A stretch of DNA of 37,672 nt from Bacilli bacterium (GTDB taxonomy: Bacteria > Bacillota_I > Bacilli_A > RF39 > UBA660), in contig JAAWCI010000050.1 in NCBI GenBank assembly GCA_022793145.1, positions 1-37,672 on the forward strand. The letters run 5' to 3'. The translations under genes were made by a program, and so were the position numbers. A model generated the notes under the pieces. That model had not been told where the DNA came from. It searched no databases and worked only from the letters and a program-made list of their open reading frames with translations. Every line of letters starts with the position of its first letter. Position 1 is the first letter of the stretch. Shown piece by piece: positions 15,946 through 23,848 of this stretch.

Positions 15946-16542
15946 ATGAAAAAGAAATTAATTGTAGTAGTAGATATGGTGAATGGATTTGTAAATATAG
16001 GAGCATTACATGATTCTTATATTAATCACATTGTACCAGGAATTAAAAACTTAGTAGAAGAAAGTATAGCAGAAGGAAATGATGTGATCAGTTTTAGAGA
16101 TTGTCACAGTTTGGATGATATAGAATTTGAAACTTATCCAATCCACTGTTTAAATGGGACAGAAGAAAGCGAACTAGTTCCAGAATTAAAACCTTTAGGA
16201 GCAAAAATGATAGACATTCCTAAAAATACGACCAATGGATTTAATACAGAACGTTTTAGGGAATTTTATCAAGCTCATTATGAAGAATATGACGAGATTG
16301 TTGTTGTAGGATGCTGCACAGATATTTGTGTGACAGACTTCACAACTTCTTTAGCAGAATTCCAAAAGGAAAATGGAATAAATACTCCAATTACAGTTCC
16401 AATGGATTTGGTAGAAACTTTTGATGGCCCAAATCACGATAGAAAAGTGATGAACGAAGTTGGTTTTGAAAAAATGCGAAGAGCAGGAATCAATCTTGTA
16501 GAAAGTTATGTAAGTCAAAAACAAAAACAATATGTACTTTAA
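15946..16542 (+). CDS. pncA: Nicotinamidase
   Basis: PncA hydrolyses nicotinamide to nicotinate and ammonia. The 198-residue protein belongs to the isochorismatase-like family: catalytic aspartate in VVVDMVNGF (about residue 10), metal-ligand region FRDCHSLDD and FETYPIHC, the lysine in IDIPKNTTNGF, and the nucleophilic cysteine in VGCCTDICV (about 123-131). Its partner PncB follows 23 bases downstream, which supports the substrate assignment over other isochorismatase-like hydrolases. AAGAAGGA precedes the ATG. Confidence 0.9.
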   Translation: MKKKLIVVVDMVNGFVNIGALHDSYINHIVPGIKNLVEESIAEGNDVISFRDCHSLDDIEFETYPIHCLNGTEESELVPELKPLGAKMIDIPKNTTNGFNTERFREFYQAHYEEYDEIVVVGCCTDICVTDFTTSLAEFQKENGINTPITVPMDLVETFDGPNHDRKVMNEVGFEKMRRAGINLVESYVSQKQKQYVL

Positions 16543-16565
16543 AAAAGGAAAGAAGGAAGATTATT

Positions 16566-18026
16566 ATGAAAATGAATGAAATTATGTCAACAGACCGTTA
16601 TGAATTTACAATGTCAAATGGATATTTTGAGGAGGGAATGAAGGATCAGATCGCATATTTTGATGTTTTCTTCAGAAGAAATCCATTACAAAATGGATAT
16701 ACCATTATGGCAGGATTAGACCAGATTATTAGAGATGTTAAGAATATACATTTTGAAAAAGAAGATATTGAGTACTTTGAAAATCAAGGAGTATATTCAA
16801 AAGAATTTTTAGAATATTTAAGAAATTTTAAATTTACTGGTGATATTTATGCAATTCCTGATGGAACACCAATATTTCCAAATGAACCAGCAATCACAGT
16901 AAAAGCCAATCTAATAGAAGCGCAGATTTTAGAAACTTTATTATTAAGCCATTTCAACAGTGCTTCTTTAGTGGCGACTGCAGCCAAAAGAATTGTATTA
17001 GAAGCAAAAAAACCAGTTATGGAATTTGGAAGCAGAAGAACGCATACTAAAGCAGCTATAGACGCAGGAAAAAATGCTTATCTAGCTGGTTGCTGTGGTA
17101 CATCTAATGAAGCAACAGGAAGATATTATAAAGTTCCAACTTTAGGAACAATGGCCCATTCATGGATTACTGCTTTTGATAGTGAATATGAGGCTTTCTT
17201 AAAATACGCGAAACACAATCCAGATAATACTGTTTTCTTAGTAGATACTTATGATGTTCTTAGAAGTGGAGTTCCAAATGCAATTCGAGTTGCCAATGAA
17301 TATTTGAAACCAAATGGGTTACCTTTCAAAGGAATCAGAATTGATAGTGGAGATTTGGCCTATCTTTCAAAAGAAGCAAGAAAAATGCTAGACGAAGCTG
17401 GATATCAAGATGCTACAATTTGCTTATCAAATGGATTAACAGCAGAAACAGTAAGGGATTTGAATGCGCAAGGAGCAAAAGTAGATTCTTATGGAATTGG
17501 CGATAATATTGCAGCACCTTTAGATCGCCTTGGTGGAGTTTATAAATTGGTTGCAATTGAAGAAATGGGAAAAATAATTCCAAAAATAAAAGTAAGTGCA
17601 GATGAAATTAAAACCATTAATCCAGGAAAAAAACGAGTATATCGTTTCTATGACAAAAAAACTGGTTATGCTCTTGGAGATGTTGTAGCACTTGCTCATG
17701 AATTAATCCCAACAGATCAATTCACATTAATAGATCCAACAGACACTTGGAAGCAAACGACAATTACAGATTATGAAGTGAAAGAATTGCAAGTTCCAAT
17801 CTTTCAAAATGGTACACTTGTTTATAAAGAACCAACTTTAACAGAAAGCAGAAATTATTGTATAGCTCAAATGGATACTTTATATGAGGAAGTAAAACGT
17901 TTAGAAAAGCCACATAAATATTATGTTGATTTAACTTTAGAGCTTTTAAAATTAAAAAGGGAATTAATAGCAAGTACAACGGAAAAAGTAACTCCAAAAG
18001 AAAAGAGTATTGGTGGATTATGGTAA
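16566..18026 (+). CDS. pncB: Nicotinate phosphoribosyltransferase
   Basis: PncB joins nicotinate to PRPP, using ATP, to make nicotinate mononucleotide. At 486 residues it matches the longer Gram-positive form. Signature regions are STDRYEFTMSNGYF near the start, MEFGSRRTHTKAA (about residues 156-168) with the conserved histidine region, GTMAHSWI, VDTYDVLRSG and the GIRIDSGDL phosphate-binding segment (about 258-266). It follows pncA closely and overlaps the next Nudix gene by 7 bases, so expression is coupled. Assignment is firm. Confidence 0.95.
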   Translation: MKMNEIMSTDRYEFTMSNGYFEEGMKDQIAYFDVFFRRNPLQNGYTIMAGLDQIIRDVKNIHFEKEDIEYFENQGVYSKEFLEYLRNFKFTGDIYAIPDGTPIFPNEPAITVKANLIEAQILETLLLSHFNSASLVATAAKRIVLEAKKPVMEFGSRRTHTKAAIDAGKNAYLAGCCGTSNEATGRYYKVPTLGTMAHSWITAFDSEYEAFLKYAKHNPDNTVFLVDTYDVLRSGVPNAIRVANEYLKPNGLPFKGIRIDSGDLAYLSKEARKMLDEAGYQDATICLSNGLTAETVRDLNAQGAKVDSYGIGDNIAAPLDRLGGVYKLVAIEEMGKIIPKIKVSADEIKTINPGKKRVYRFYDKKTGYALGDVVALAHELIPTDQFTLIDPTDTWKQTTITDYEVKELQVPIFQNGTLVYKEPTLTESRNYCIAQMDTLYEEVKRLEKPHKYYVDLTLELLKLKRELIASTTEKVTPKEKSIGGLW

Positions 18027-18616
18027 GAAAAGAAAAGTTAGAAGAATTAAAAAGTTATATTGAAGAATTAAAAACGGTAAAAGTAGAACCACTTTCTACC
18101 AGTCCAAAATTTTTAACGATTGAACCTGCCATATATCATTTGAATAATGGGAAAATGATGACTAGAGAATTATTAAAAAAACAACAAAAAGATGGCAGTG
18201 CAGCAATCATACTTCCTGTAACGAAAAATGGGGAAACTGTTCTTGTAGTAGAGCCAAGATTAGGCTCTACTAAGACAGTAGCTGTTGGACTTCCCGCTGG
18301 ATATATAGAATATGGAGAAGAACCTTTAAGGGCAGCCAAAAGAGAATTAGAAGAAGAAACAGGATATGTTTGTAATGACTATCAATTGCTTGCCAAATAT
18401 TATCAGGATCCTGGTATCAGTAGAGCTTATAATTATGCTTATCTAGGAATGGGAGCAGAAAAACAAAAACAACAATCATTAGATCCAGAAGAATTTGTAA
18501 GATTTTTAGAATGTCGTTATGAAGAAGCTTTAGAATTAGTAGAATTAGGATATATTGAAGATTTGCAAGCACAGTTAGCGTTAGAAAGAGCCAAGCAATA
18601 TTTACTTAAAAGATAA
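18020..18616 (+). CDS. Nudix hydrolase, probable ADP-ribose pyrophosphatase
   Basis: The 198-residue protein has a full Nudix box in GYIEYGEEPLRAAKRELEEETGY (about residues 93-115, given here in consensus order: G, E, then RELEEETG). The preceding proline-alanine-glycine entry (VGLPAG) and the later YYQDPGISRAYNYAYL region resemble ADP-ribose pyrophosphatases of the NudF type, which convert ADP-ribose to AMP and ribose-5-phosphate. Its coupling to pncB fits clearing or recycling of NAD breakdown products. The ATG overlaps the end of pncB. Substrate remains inferred. Confidence 0.82.
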   Translation: MVRKEKLEELKSYIEELKTVKVEPLSTSPKFLTIEPAIYHLNNGKMMTRELLKKQQKDGSAAIILPVTKNGETVLVVEPRLGSTKTVAVGLPAGYIEYGEEPLRAAKRELEEETGYVCNDYQLLAKYYQDPGISRAYNYAYLGMGAEKQKQQSLDPEEFVRFLECRYEEALELVELGYIEDLQAQLALERAKQYLLKR

Positions 18617-18641
18617 AAAAAATTACAAAGCTTTTCCTAGT

Positions 18642-18662
18642 ATTATAAGAATAACTTATAAT
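18642..18662. promoter_or_regulatory. 21-base perfect dyad upstream of nadE, candidate operator
   Basis: ATTATAAG (18642-18649) and CTTATAAT (18655-18662) are perfect reverse complements around AATAA. It precedes a TATAAT at 18705-18710, the probable nadE -10. It could bind NrtR or another regulator. A related half-site dyad lies before pncC. Confidence 0.45.
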
Positions 18663-18751
18663 TTATATTATGAAACAATATTATACTTTTGATAAAAACG
18701 AGCTTATAATGGATATAGAAGCAAAGAGAAAGCTTTGAAGGAGGAATATTT

Positions 18752-19510
18752 ATGAAATTTGATGCAAAGAAAGAAAAGGAAAGAATTGTTGATTTTATTA
18801 GAGATTATTATAGCAAAAATCATGTTGATGGGGCTATTTTAGGAATTAGTGGTGGAAAAGATAGCGGAGTTGTAGCTGGATTATTTGTAGAAGCCTTAGG
18901 AAAAGAAAATGTAATTGGAGTAACACTTCCATGTCATTCTGTAGAGACAGATAAGAGTGATGCCAAACTAGTAAGCGATTATTATGGTTTTCCACTTTAC
19001 AATTTTGACTTAACTGGAATTTATGATTCTTTTAAAGAAGAATTAAAAAATATTGGAGACTTTAATGAAGAAATCACAAAAGATAGTGATATTAATTTGA
19101 AACCACGTCTTAGAATGGCAACTGTTTATTATTTGGCTGCTTTATTTAGCAAATTAAAATCTAAGACATATTTGGTAGCTGGAACAAGCAATAAATGTGA
19201 ACTTTATGTTGGGTATTTTACAAAAGGTGGAGATAGTGTGCATGACATTTCACCAATCGCCGATTTAACCGTAGAGGAAGTAATCGCACTTGGAGCAGAA
19301 CTAGGTGTTCCAGATCCTGTTTTATACAAAGCACCAAATGATGGCTTATCAAATAAAACGGATGAGGATAAATTAGGAGTTACTTATAAAGCAATTGCCG
19401 ATTATATGGAAGATCCAAATAAAGTAACAGAAAAAGACAGAAATACAATTGAAAGATTACATAAAAATAATGCTCATAAATTTGTAATCCCAACTTATAG
19501 GAGAGGATAG
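18752..19510 (+). CDS. nadE: Ammonia-dependent NAD synthetase
   Basis: NadE amidates nicotinate adenine dinucleotide to NAD, using ATP and ammonia. The 252-residue protein has the pyrophosphatase P-loop GISGGKDSGV (about residues 29-38), the PCHSVETDKSDA segment, GTSNKCELYVGYFTKGGD (about 148-165) and the SPIADLTVEEV region. It has no glutaminase domain, so ammonia rather than glutamine is the expected nitrogen source. GAAGGAGG lies before the ATG. It opens a tight trio, with nadK beginning 2 bases after its stop. Confidence 0.95.
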   Translation: MKFDAKKEKERIVDFIRDYYSKNHVDGAILGISGGKDSGVVAGLFVEALGKENVIGVTLPCHSVETDKSDAKLVSDYYGFPLYNFDLTGIYDSFKEELKNIGDFNEEITKDSDINLKPRLRMATVYYLAALFSKLKSKTYLVAGTSNKCELYVGYFTKGGDSVHDISPIADLTVEEVIALGAELGVPDPVLYKAPNDGLSNKTDEDKLGVTYKAIADYMEDPNKVTEKDRNTIERLHKNNAHKFVIPTYRRG

Positions 19511-19511
19511 A

Positions 19512-20297
19512 ATGAAAAAAGTAAGACTATTTATAAATCAAAATGAATTTTCAAAAACAGTTGCAGAAGAATTGACAGAACATCTATATCATCATAACTT
19601 TGAAATTGATGAAAAAAAATATGAAATTGCTATTTCAATTGGTGGAGATGGAGCATTTCTTAGAATGGTAAAAGAGACAAATTTTGATCCAAGCATTTAT
19701 TATATTGGTGTGCATACAGGGACATTAGGATTTCTACCTGAAGTGCTTCCAAATGAATTAGAAGAATTTGTAAGTTATTTAGAGCATGGAGATTATAAAA
19801 TAAATGAAATTGGAGTTTTAGAAACGACTGTTTATGGAAAAGAAAAAAAGAAGTTTATTGCACTTAATGATATTGTTGTAAGAGATAGAGATTTAAATAG
19901 CCTTACTTTAAATGTAAAATTAGAAGGGGAATTTTTAGAAAAGTTCAAAGGGGATGGAATGCTGATTTCTACCTCAATCGGTTCTACTGCCTATAATTTA
20001 AGTTTTGGAGGAAGTATGGTATATTTTAAACTTCATACGTTACAATTAACTCCAATTGCTCCTTTTAATAGTAGTAGTTACAGGAATTTACAAAATTCAA
20101 TTGTAATGCCCGAATATGTTCCCATTGATTTAGAACCAGATACTAAAAAAGACTTAATTATTACAGTAGATGGAGAAAATTACGAGTTGAAAGAAGTGAC
20201 AAAAATTACTTCTAAAGTAGGAGATAAAAAGATTAAGAGACTAAGATATCATAATGTTCCATTTGGAACTGTCATTAGAGAAAAGTTTTTGAGGTGA
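19512..20297 (+). CDS. nadK: NAD kinase
   Basis: NadK phosphorylates NAD to NADP. The 261-residue protein has the diagnostic GGDG motif in ISIGGDGAFLRM (about residues 43-54), GVHTGTLGFLPEV, the FKGDGMLISTSIGSTAYNLSFGG block (about 143-165) and the C-terminal strand KKDLIITVDGE. Length is normal for Gram-positive NadK. It starts 2 bases after nadE ends and is followed after 4 bases by nadD, so these three are one translationally linked unit. Confidence 0.95.
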   Translation: MKKVRLFINQNEFSKTVAEELTEHLYHHNFEIDEKKYEIAISIGGDGAFLRMVKETNFDPSIYYIGVHTGTLGFLPEVLPNELEEFVSYLEHGDYKINEIGVLETTVYGKEKKKFIALNDIVVRDRDLNSLTLNVKLEGEFLEKFKGDGMLISTSIGSTAYNLSFGGSMVYFKLHTLQLTPIAPFNSSSYRNLQNSIVMPEYVPIDLEPDTKKDLIITVDGENYELKEVTKITSKVGDKKIKRLRYHNVPFGTVIREKFLR

Positions 20298-20301
20298 TAA
20301 A

Positions 20302-20880
20302 ATGAAAATGGGAATTTTTGGAGGGAGTTTTAATCCACCACATAAAATGCATGAACGAATGGCTAGAGAATTAATTGAAAAGAAATTTTTAGATCAAGTT
20401 ATTTTTGTTCCAACAGGTAATAAATATCAGAAAAAAGAATTAATCGATGGAGAAAAACGACTTGAAATGTTAAAAATTATTGCTTCAAAGCATTCTTTTT
20501 TTAAAGTATCAGATTTTGAATTAAAAAATGAACTTACTTATACATTTCAAACTTTAGAACATTTTAGAAAAGAGTTTCCAAATGATGAAATTTATTTTAT
20601 ATTAGGTGCTGACAATTTAGCAGACATCCCTAATTGGAAGAATTATGAATATTTATTAGAACATTATCATTTTTTAGTAATCAATCGTGCAAATGCCAAA
20701 AATAAATTGATGCAAGAATTTAAAAAATATGAAAACCATATTGAGTTTGTTCCAATTGAACAAGATGAGCTATCTTCTACACAAATCCGTTATTTTTTGA
20801 AGAATCGTAACAAACAAGCTTTATTAGAATTAGATTCAGATGTAGCTGATTATATTTTCAAACATAGGTTATATGAATAG
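20302..20880 (+). CDS. nadD: Nicotinate-nucleotide adenylyltransferase
   Basis: NadD transfers AMP from ATP to nicotinate mononucleotide. The 192-residue protein starts with the nucleotidyltransferase motif GIFGGSFNPPHKMHERMA and has the second motif SSTQIRYFL (about 153-161). LGADNLADIPNWKNY is also typical of NadD. In the usual H-x-G-H motif the glycine is replaced by methionine (HKMH), a small departure. GAGGTGAT precedes the ATG. Together with nadE and nadK it completes nicotinate mononucleotide to NADP. Confidence 0.93.
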   Translation: MKMGIFGGSFNPPHKMHERMARELIEKKFLDQVIFVPTGNKYQKKELIDGEKRLEMLKIIASKHSFFKVSDFELKNELTYTFQTLEHFRKEFPNDEIYFILGADNLADIPNWKNYEYLLEHYHFLVINRANAKNKLMQEFKKYENHIEFVPIEQDELSSTQIRYFLKNRNKQALLELDSDVADYIFKHRLYE

Positions 20881-20903
20881 ATATGCGGAAAATCATATCT
20901 TTT
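20879..20903 (+). terminator. Terminator of nadE-nadK-nadD
   Basis: AGATATG (20879-20885) pairs with CATATCT (20894-20900), followed by T residues. The first arm starts at the end of the nadD stop codon. Confidence 0.7.
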
Positions 20904-21012
20904 CTATTTTTTATAGTTATTTAATAAAATATTCATAATAATTAATTTTCTGTTTCCCTCTTGATGAATGAATGTATACTATGATGCTATTACATCATAA
21001 AAAAATGTTCAA

Positions 21013-21207
21013 ATGTTTTTGATTTTAAATAGTCAGATAGATTTTATCAAAAATGAAATTATATTATTTGAAAATAAAAATGTGAAATCAGGAGTAAATA
21101 TGCAAGATGTGATGGTATGGTTATCAATGAAGCATATGGCAAATTTGTTTGTTAGGGATAAATATGTTATTTCAAGGCAGATAAAGAATGTTTTGAAAGA
21201 ATTATAA
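21013..21207 (+). pseudogene. Relic of a RhuM-family DNA-binding protein
   Basis: A 64-codon open frame reads much like the N-terminus of RhuM-type virulence/prophage DNA-binding proteins: NEIILFENKNVKSGVNMQDVMVWLSMKHMANLFVRD resembles the strand pair and helix of that family (consensus IILYQ...VWLTQ-QMAELF-), then VISRQIKNVLKE resembles the recognition helix. Intact members exceed 300 residues and the frame stops after this domain. No ribosome site is evident. It is best read as a leftover of a lost accessory gene inside the NAD island. The rest of the roughly 400-base gap (20881-21286) holds a terminator and the pncC promoter. Confidence 0.55.
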
Positions 21208-21220
21208 TGCGTGTTATAAT
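21193..21220 (+). promoter_or_regulatory. pncC promoter with overlapping dyad
   Basis: TTGAAA (21193-21198), a 16-base spacer and TATAAT (21215-21220). A perfect inverted repeat, ATTATAA (21201-21207) and TTATAAT (21214-21220), lies across the spacer and -10, well placed to act as an operator. Confidence 0.55.
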
Positions 21221-21286
21221 AGAAGTGTGATGTATATAAATATAGATTATAAAAATCAATAACTAAATAATGAAAGGAAAAAAATT

Positions 21287-21775
21287 ATGATAGAAAAAGC
21301 AGAAAGAGTCATAAATTTATTAATAGAACAAAAAGAACAGATTGCAACTATGGAGTCATGTACTGGTGGAGGATTAGCTAATGTATTAACGAATATTCCA
21401 GGAGCCAGTGAAGCCCTACTTTATAGTGCAGTTACTTATTCTAATGAATATAAAATTAAAATGGGTGTACCAGAAGAAACAATTGAAAAATATACAGTTT
21501 ATAGTATGGAAACTGCAACCGAAATGGCAAAAGCAATTTCCGATTTTGCGCATTCTGATTATGGAGTAGGAATTACAGGAAAGTTAAAAAGAAGTGACCC
21601 TAATAATATCACTGAAAATGATGACTTGGTTTATTATGCAATTTATGATAAAAATAAAGACTCTTTTTATAAAGATTCTTTATATGTTACCAAAGAAAAT
21701 CGTTTTGAAAATAAAGATATGGTAATAGAAAAAATATTAGATTCTTTACAACAAATATTAAAGAAGAAAAATTAG
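21287..21775 (+). CDS. pncC: Nicotinamide-nucleotide amidase (CinA C-terminal domain)
   Basis: PncC deamidates NMN to nicotinate mononucleotide, returning it to NadD. The 162-residue protein is a stand-alone CinA C-terminal domain. It has the active-site serine in MESCTGGG (S24), NIPGASEALLYSAVTYSNEYK and GVGITGKL. The usual glycine-proline loop after GITG is changed to KLKRSDPNN, so it is somewhat divergent. GAAAGGA precedes the ATG. Its location between nadD and the NAD regulator supports the nucleotide-recycling role over a competence role. Confidence 0.85.
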   Translation: MIEKAERVINLLIEQKEQIATMESCTGGGLANVLTNIPGASEALLYSAVTYSNEYKIKMGVPEETIEKYTVYSMETATEMAKAISDFAHSDYGVGITGKLKRSDPNNITENDDLVYYAIYDKNKDSFYKDSLYVTKENRFENKDMVIEKILDSLQQILKKKN

Positions 21776-21786
21776 ATGGTGAATTC

Positions 21787-21815
21787 TTGATGTTTTTTGC
21801 TTCAAATGATATAAT
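21787..21815 (+). promoter_or_regulatory. Promoter of the NrtR-like gene
   Basis: TTGATG (21787-21792), 17-base spacer and TATAAT (21810-21815), 24 bases before the ATG. Confidence 0.6.
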
Positions 21816-21839
21816 CAAAACATAAAGAAGAGGGATAGT

Positions 21840-22661
21840 ATGGAGAAAGAATATAAAAGTGAAGCAGAATTTTTAAAAGACTATGATTCAAGTCTATTTG
21901 AAAAATTATCAATTACTGCTGATATTTTGTTATTTAGTGTTTCAGATGGAACCAAAGAAAATTATCGAAAATTAAATGAAAAATATTTTAGTATTTTACT
22001 TGTAAAAAGAACTACTTACCCATTTAAAGACAAATGGTGTTTACCAGGTGGATTTGTAGGAATTGAAGAAACAATTGATGATGCTGCTGTAAGAGTACTT
22101 GCATCAGAAACAAATTTACACAATATTTATATGGAACAGCTCTATACATTTGGAGATGTAAAAAGGGACCCAAGAATGAGACTCATTAGTACCTCTTATA
22201 TGGCCTTGGTTGATAAAAATAAATTGTTAGATACACTAGCTTTAAATGCTTCTTGGTTTAATGTTATGGTTTTAGAGGATGAAAAAGAAATGCATGTAAC
22301 ATTAGATAATGGAAACGAAGTCATCAAATTTGTTGCAAAGAAGACATTAATATCTAAGACAACAGAACGTTATGCTTATGAAATTGTTAGCAATGATAAA
22401 CTTGCTTTTGATCATGCCCATACCATTGCAGTAGGAATAACAAGATTAAAAAACAAAGTCAACTCTAGTGATATTGTCTTTAATATGATGCCAGAATACT
22501 TTACACTTGGGGAATTGCAACAAGTATATGAAGTGATTTTAGGTAAAAAATTATTAGATCCAGCCTTTCGAAGGATCATTGCCAAAAAAACAGAAAAAAC
22601 TTCAAAAATGAAAACAGGAGAAGGGCATAGACCATCTGTCCTATTTCGTTATAAAAAGTGA
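21840..22661 (+). CDS. nrtR: NrtR-type NAD regulator (Nudix plus winged helix)
   Basis: The 273-residue protein has a Nudix-like domain (about 25-160) and a C-terminal winged helix (about 195-270). The tail is typical of NrtR: FTLGELQQVYEVILG, then AFRRII and GHRPSVLFRY. NrtR represses NAD synthesis genes and releases DNA when it binds ADP-ribose or related ligands. The Nudix box at residues 71-93 is degraded: the expected RE is RV (85-86), EE is SE (89-90), and the following glycine is asparagine. It is therefore likely a sensor without hydrolase activity. Its place at the end of the NAD island supports the role. The stop overlaps the spacer leading to the lipoprotein genes. Confidence 0.87.
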   Translation: MEKEYKSEAEFLKDYDSSLFEKLSITADILLFSVSDGTKENYRKLNEKYFSILLVKRTTYPFKDKWCLPGGFVGIEETIDDAAVRVLASETNLHNIYMEQLYTFGDVKRDPRMRLISTSYMALVDKNKLLDTLALNASWFNVMVLEDEKEMHVTLDNGNEVIKFVAKKTLISKTTERYAYEIVSNDKLAFDHAHTIAVGITRLKNKVNSSDIVFNMMPEYFTLGELQQVYEVILGKKLLDPAFRRIIAKKTEKTSKMKTGEGHRPSVLFRYKK

Positions 22662-22672
22662 GGAGAGGTAAG

Positions 22673-22725
22673 ATGAAAAAAATATTATATGTTAGTTTAT
22701 TATGCTTGATATTGACAGGGTGTGG
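22673..22725 (+). repeat. Signal-sequence repeat, copy 1
   Basis: The first 53 bases of this lipoprotein gene match those at 23080-23132 at 52 positions (47 identical, one G/A change, then five identical). Confidence 0.9.
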
Positions 22726-23068
22726 AAATAAGCCAAAAGAGAAAGAACAGGAGTCATTAGATAAAATTGCGCAAGAACAAGAAAAAGCAGAAGAAAATGT
22801 ATATTCAGTGATGAGTCAAATAATGACTGAATATCAACTTTCGAAATTAGATTCAGAACCAATTGAACTGCCATTTACAGTTACTTGCAACGAAAAAGAA
22901 GGTTGTACATATGGTAAAGGAAGAAAACTGGATTTAGAAACTGTTCCAAAGTCAGGAACGTTTACGTTAAAAGACGAATCATTAATTTTTGAACCTACAT
23001 CAGATATTAAAATGGAAAACTATTCTTGTTCTATTAGTGATAAGAATATTGTTACATGTAAAAAATAA
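22673..23068 (+). CDS. Small lipoprotein, first of a duplicated pair
   Basis: The 131-residue product has a lipoprotein signal (MKKILYVSLLCLILTGCG) with lipobox LTGC and Cys17 as the lipidated residue. After a charged linker, residues 45-131 form a compact domain with paired cysteines (VTCNEKEGCTYGKGRKL, then YSCSISDKNIVTC). The next gene carries the same signal and a related C-terminal domain. GGAGAGG lies before ATG 22673; an upstream in-frame GTG at 22658 overlaps the nrtR stop. The domain type is unknown to me; the cysteines probably form disulphides outside the cell. Confidence 0.78.
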   Translation: MKKILYVSLLCLILTGCGNKPKEKEQESLDKIAQEQEKAEENVYSVMSQIMTEYQLSKLDSEPIELPFTVTCNEKEGCTYGKGRKLDLETVPKSGTFTLKDESLIFEPTSDIKMENYSCSISDKNIVTCKK

Positions 23069-23079
23069 AGGAGAAAAAC

Positions 23080-23132
23080 ATGAAAAAAATATTATATGTT
23101 AGTTTATTATGCTTGATATTGACAGGATGTGG
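23080..23132 (+). repeat. Signal-sequence repeat, copy 2
   Basis: Counterpart of 22673-22725; one mismatch in 53 bases. The sequence downstream diverges at once. Confidence 0.9.
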
Positions 23133-23727
23133 GAGTAAAACGTATAAGACAATAAGTGCAACAGAAGCCAAAAGTATGATGAATGAAGAGACTATCATTT
23201 TGGATGTTAGGACAAAAGCAGAATATGAAATTGTTCATATAACAAATGCGATTAATATTCCATTAGATACCATTGACGAAAACGTATCAGAGATATTAAA
23301 AGATAAAAACCAAACTATTTTAGTATATTGTCAAAGTGGAAACAGAAGTAAGCAAGCATCACAAAAATTAGTTGATTTGGGCTATGTAAACGTTTATAAT
23401 TTTGGCGGACTGAACAATTGGAATTATGAAACTGCAAGTCCTAAAAAAGACAGCACAGAGTTATTGTTAAATCAAGTAATTAGTGCAGTTAAAATGGTCT
23501 ATTTTGAAGAAGTTATCGAAGGAAATGCAAATTCAACATTTGAAGTTGTATGTGATGGAACTACTTGCACTTATGGAGAGGGTAAAACGTTATCGTTAGC
23601 TGGGAACATTATTCCAACTGGAACCATTGTATTAGAAAACGATGGTACAGTTCAATCAGCAAATAATATTTTAATAAATGGATATAACTGTTATATAGGA
23701 AAAAATGAAATAGTGAATTGTGATTAA
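23080..23727 (+). CDS. Lipoprotein with rhodanese domain and duplicated C-terminal domain
   Basis: The 215-residue lipoprotein shares its signal peptide and Cys17 lipobox with the preceding gene. Residues 22-120 are a rhodanese domain: IILDVRTKAEYEIVHITNAINIP, then the active-site loop CQSGNRS with Cys84, then GYVNVYNFGGLNNW. Rhodaneses carry sulphur on this cysteine. The last 80 residues repeat the cysteine-bearing domain of the upstream lipoprotein (VVCDGTTCTYGEGKTL, YNCYIGKNEIVNC). The pair thus looks like a duplication in which one copy gained or kept a rhodanese insert. The gene lies 11 bases after its partner, after AAAGGAG. Confidence 0.85.
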   Translation: MKKILYVSLLCLILTGCGSKTYKTISATEAKSMMNEETIILDVRTKAEYEIVHITNAINIPLDTIDENVSEILKDKNQTILVYCQSGNRSKQASQKLVDLGYVNVYNFGGLNNWNYETASPKKDSTELLLNQVISAVKMVYFEEVIEGNANSTFEVVCDGTTCTYGEGKTLSLAGNIIPTGTIVLENDGTVQSANNILINGYNCYIGKNEIVNCD

Positions 23728-23737
23728 TAAAATAAAG

Positions 23738-23775
23738 AAAGCGTGATTATATTTTTTGGAAATCACACTTTTTTT
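23738..23775 (+). terminator. Terminator of the lipoprotein pair
   Basis: AAAGCGTGATT and AATCACACTTT pair with one C-A mismatch around a loop, followed by T residues. Confidence 0.7.
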
Positions 23776-23848
23776 GATGGTTTTTTCTTGACACCAGTTC
23801 TTCAGATTTGTTATGATGGATAAAGTTCGCTAGAAAGAAAGTGATAAA

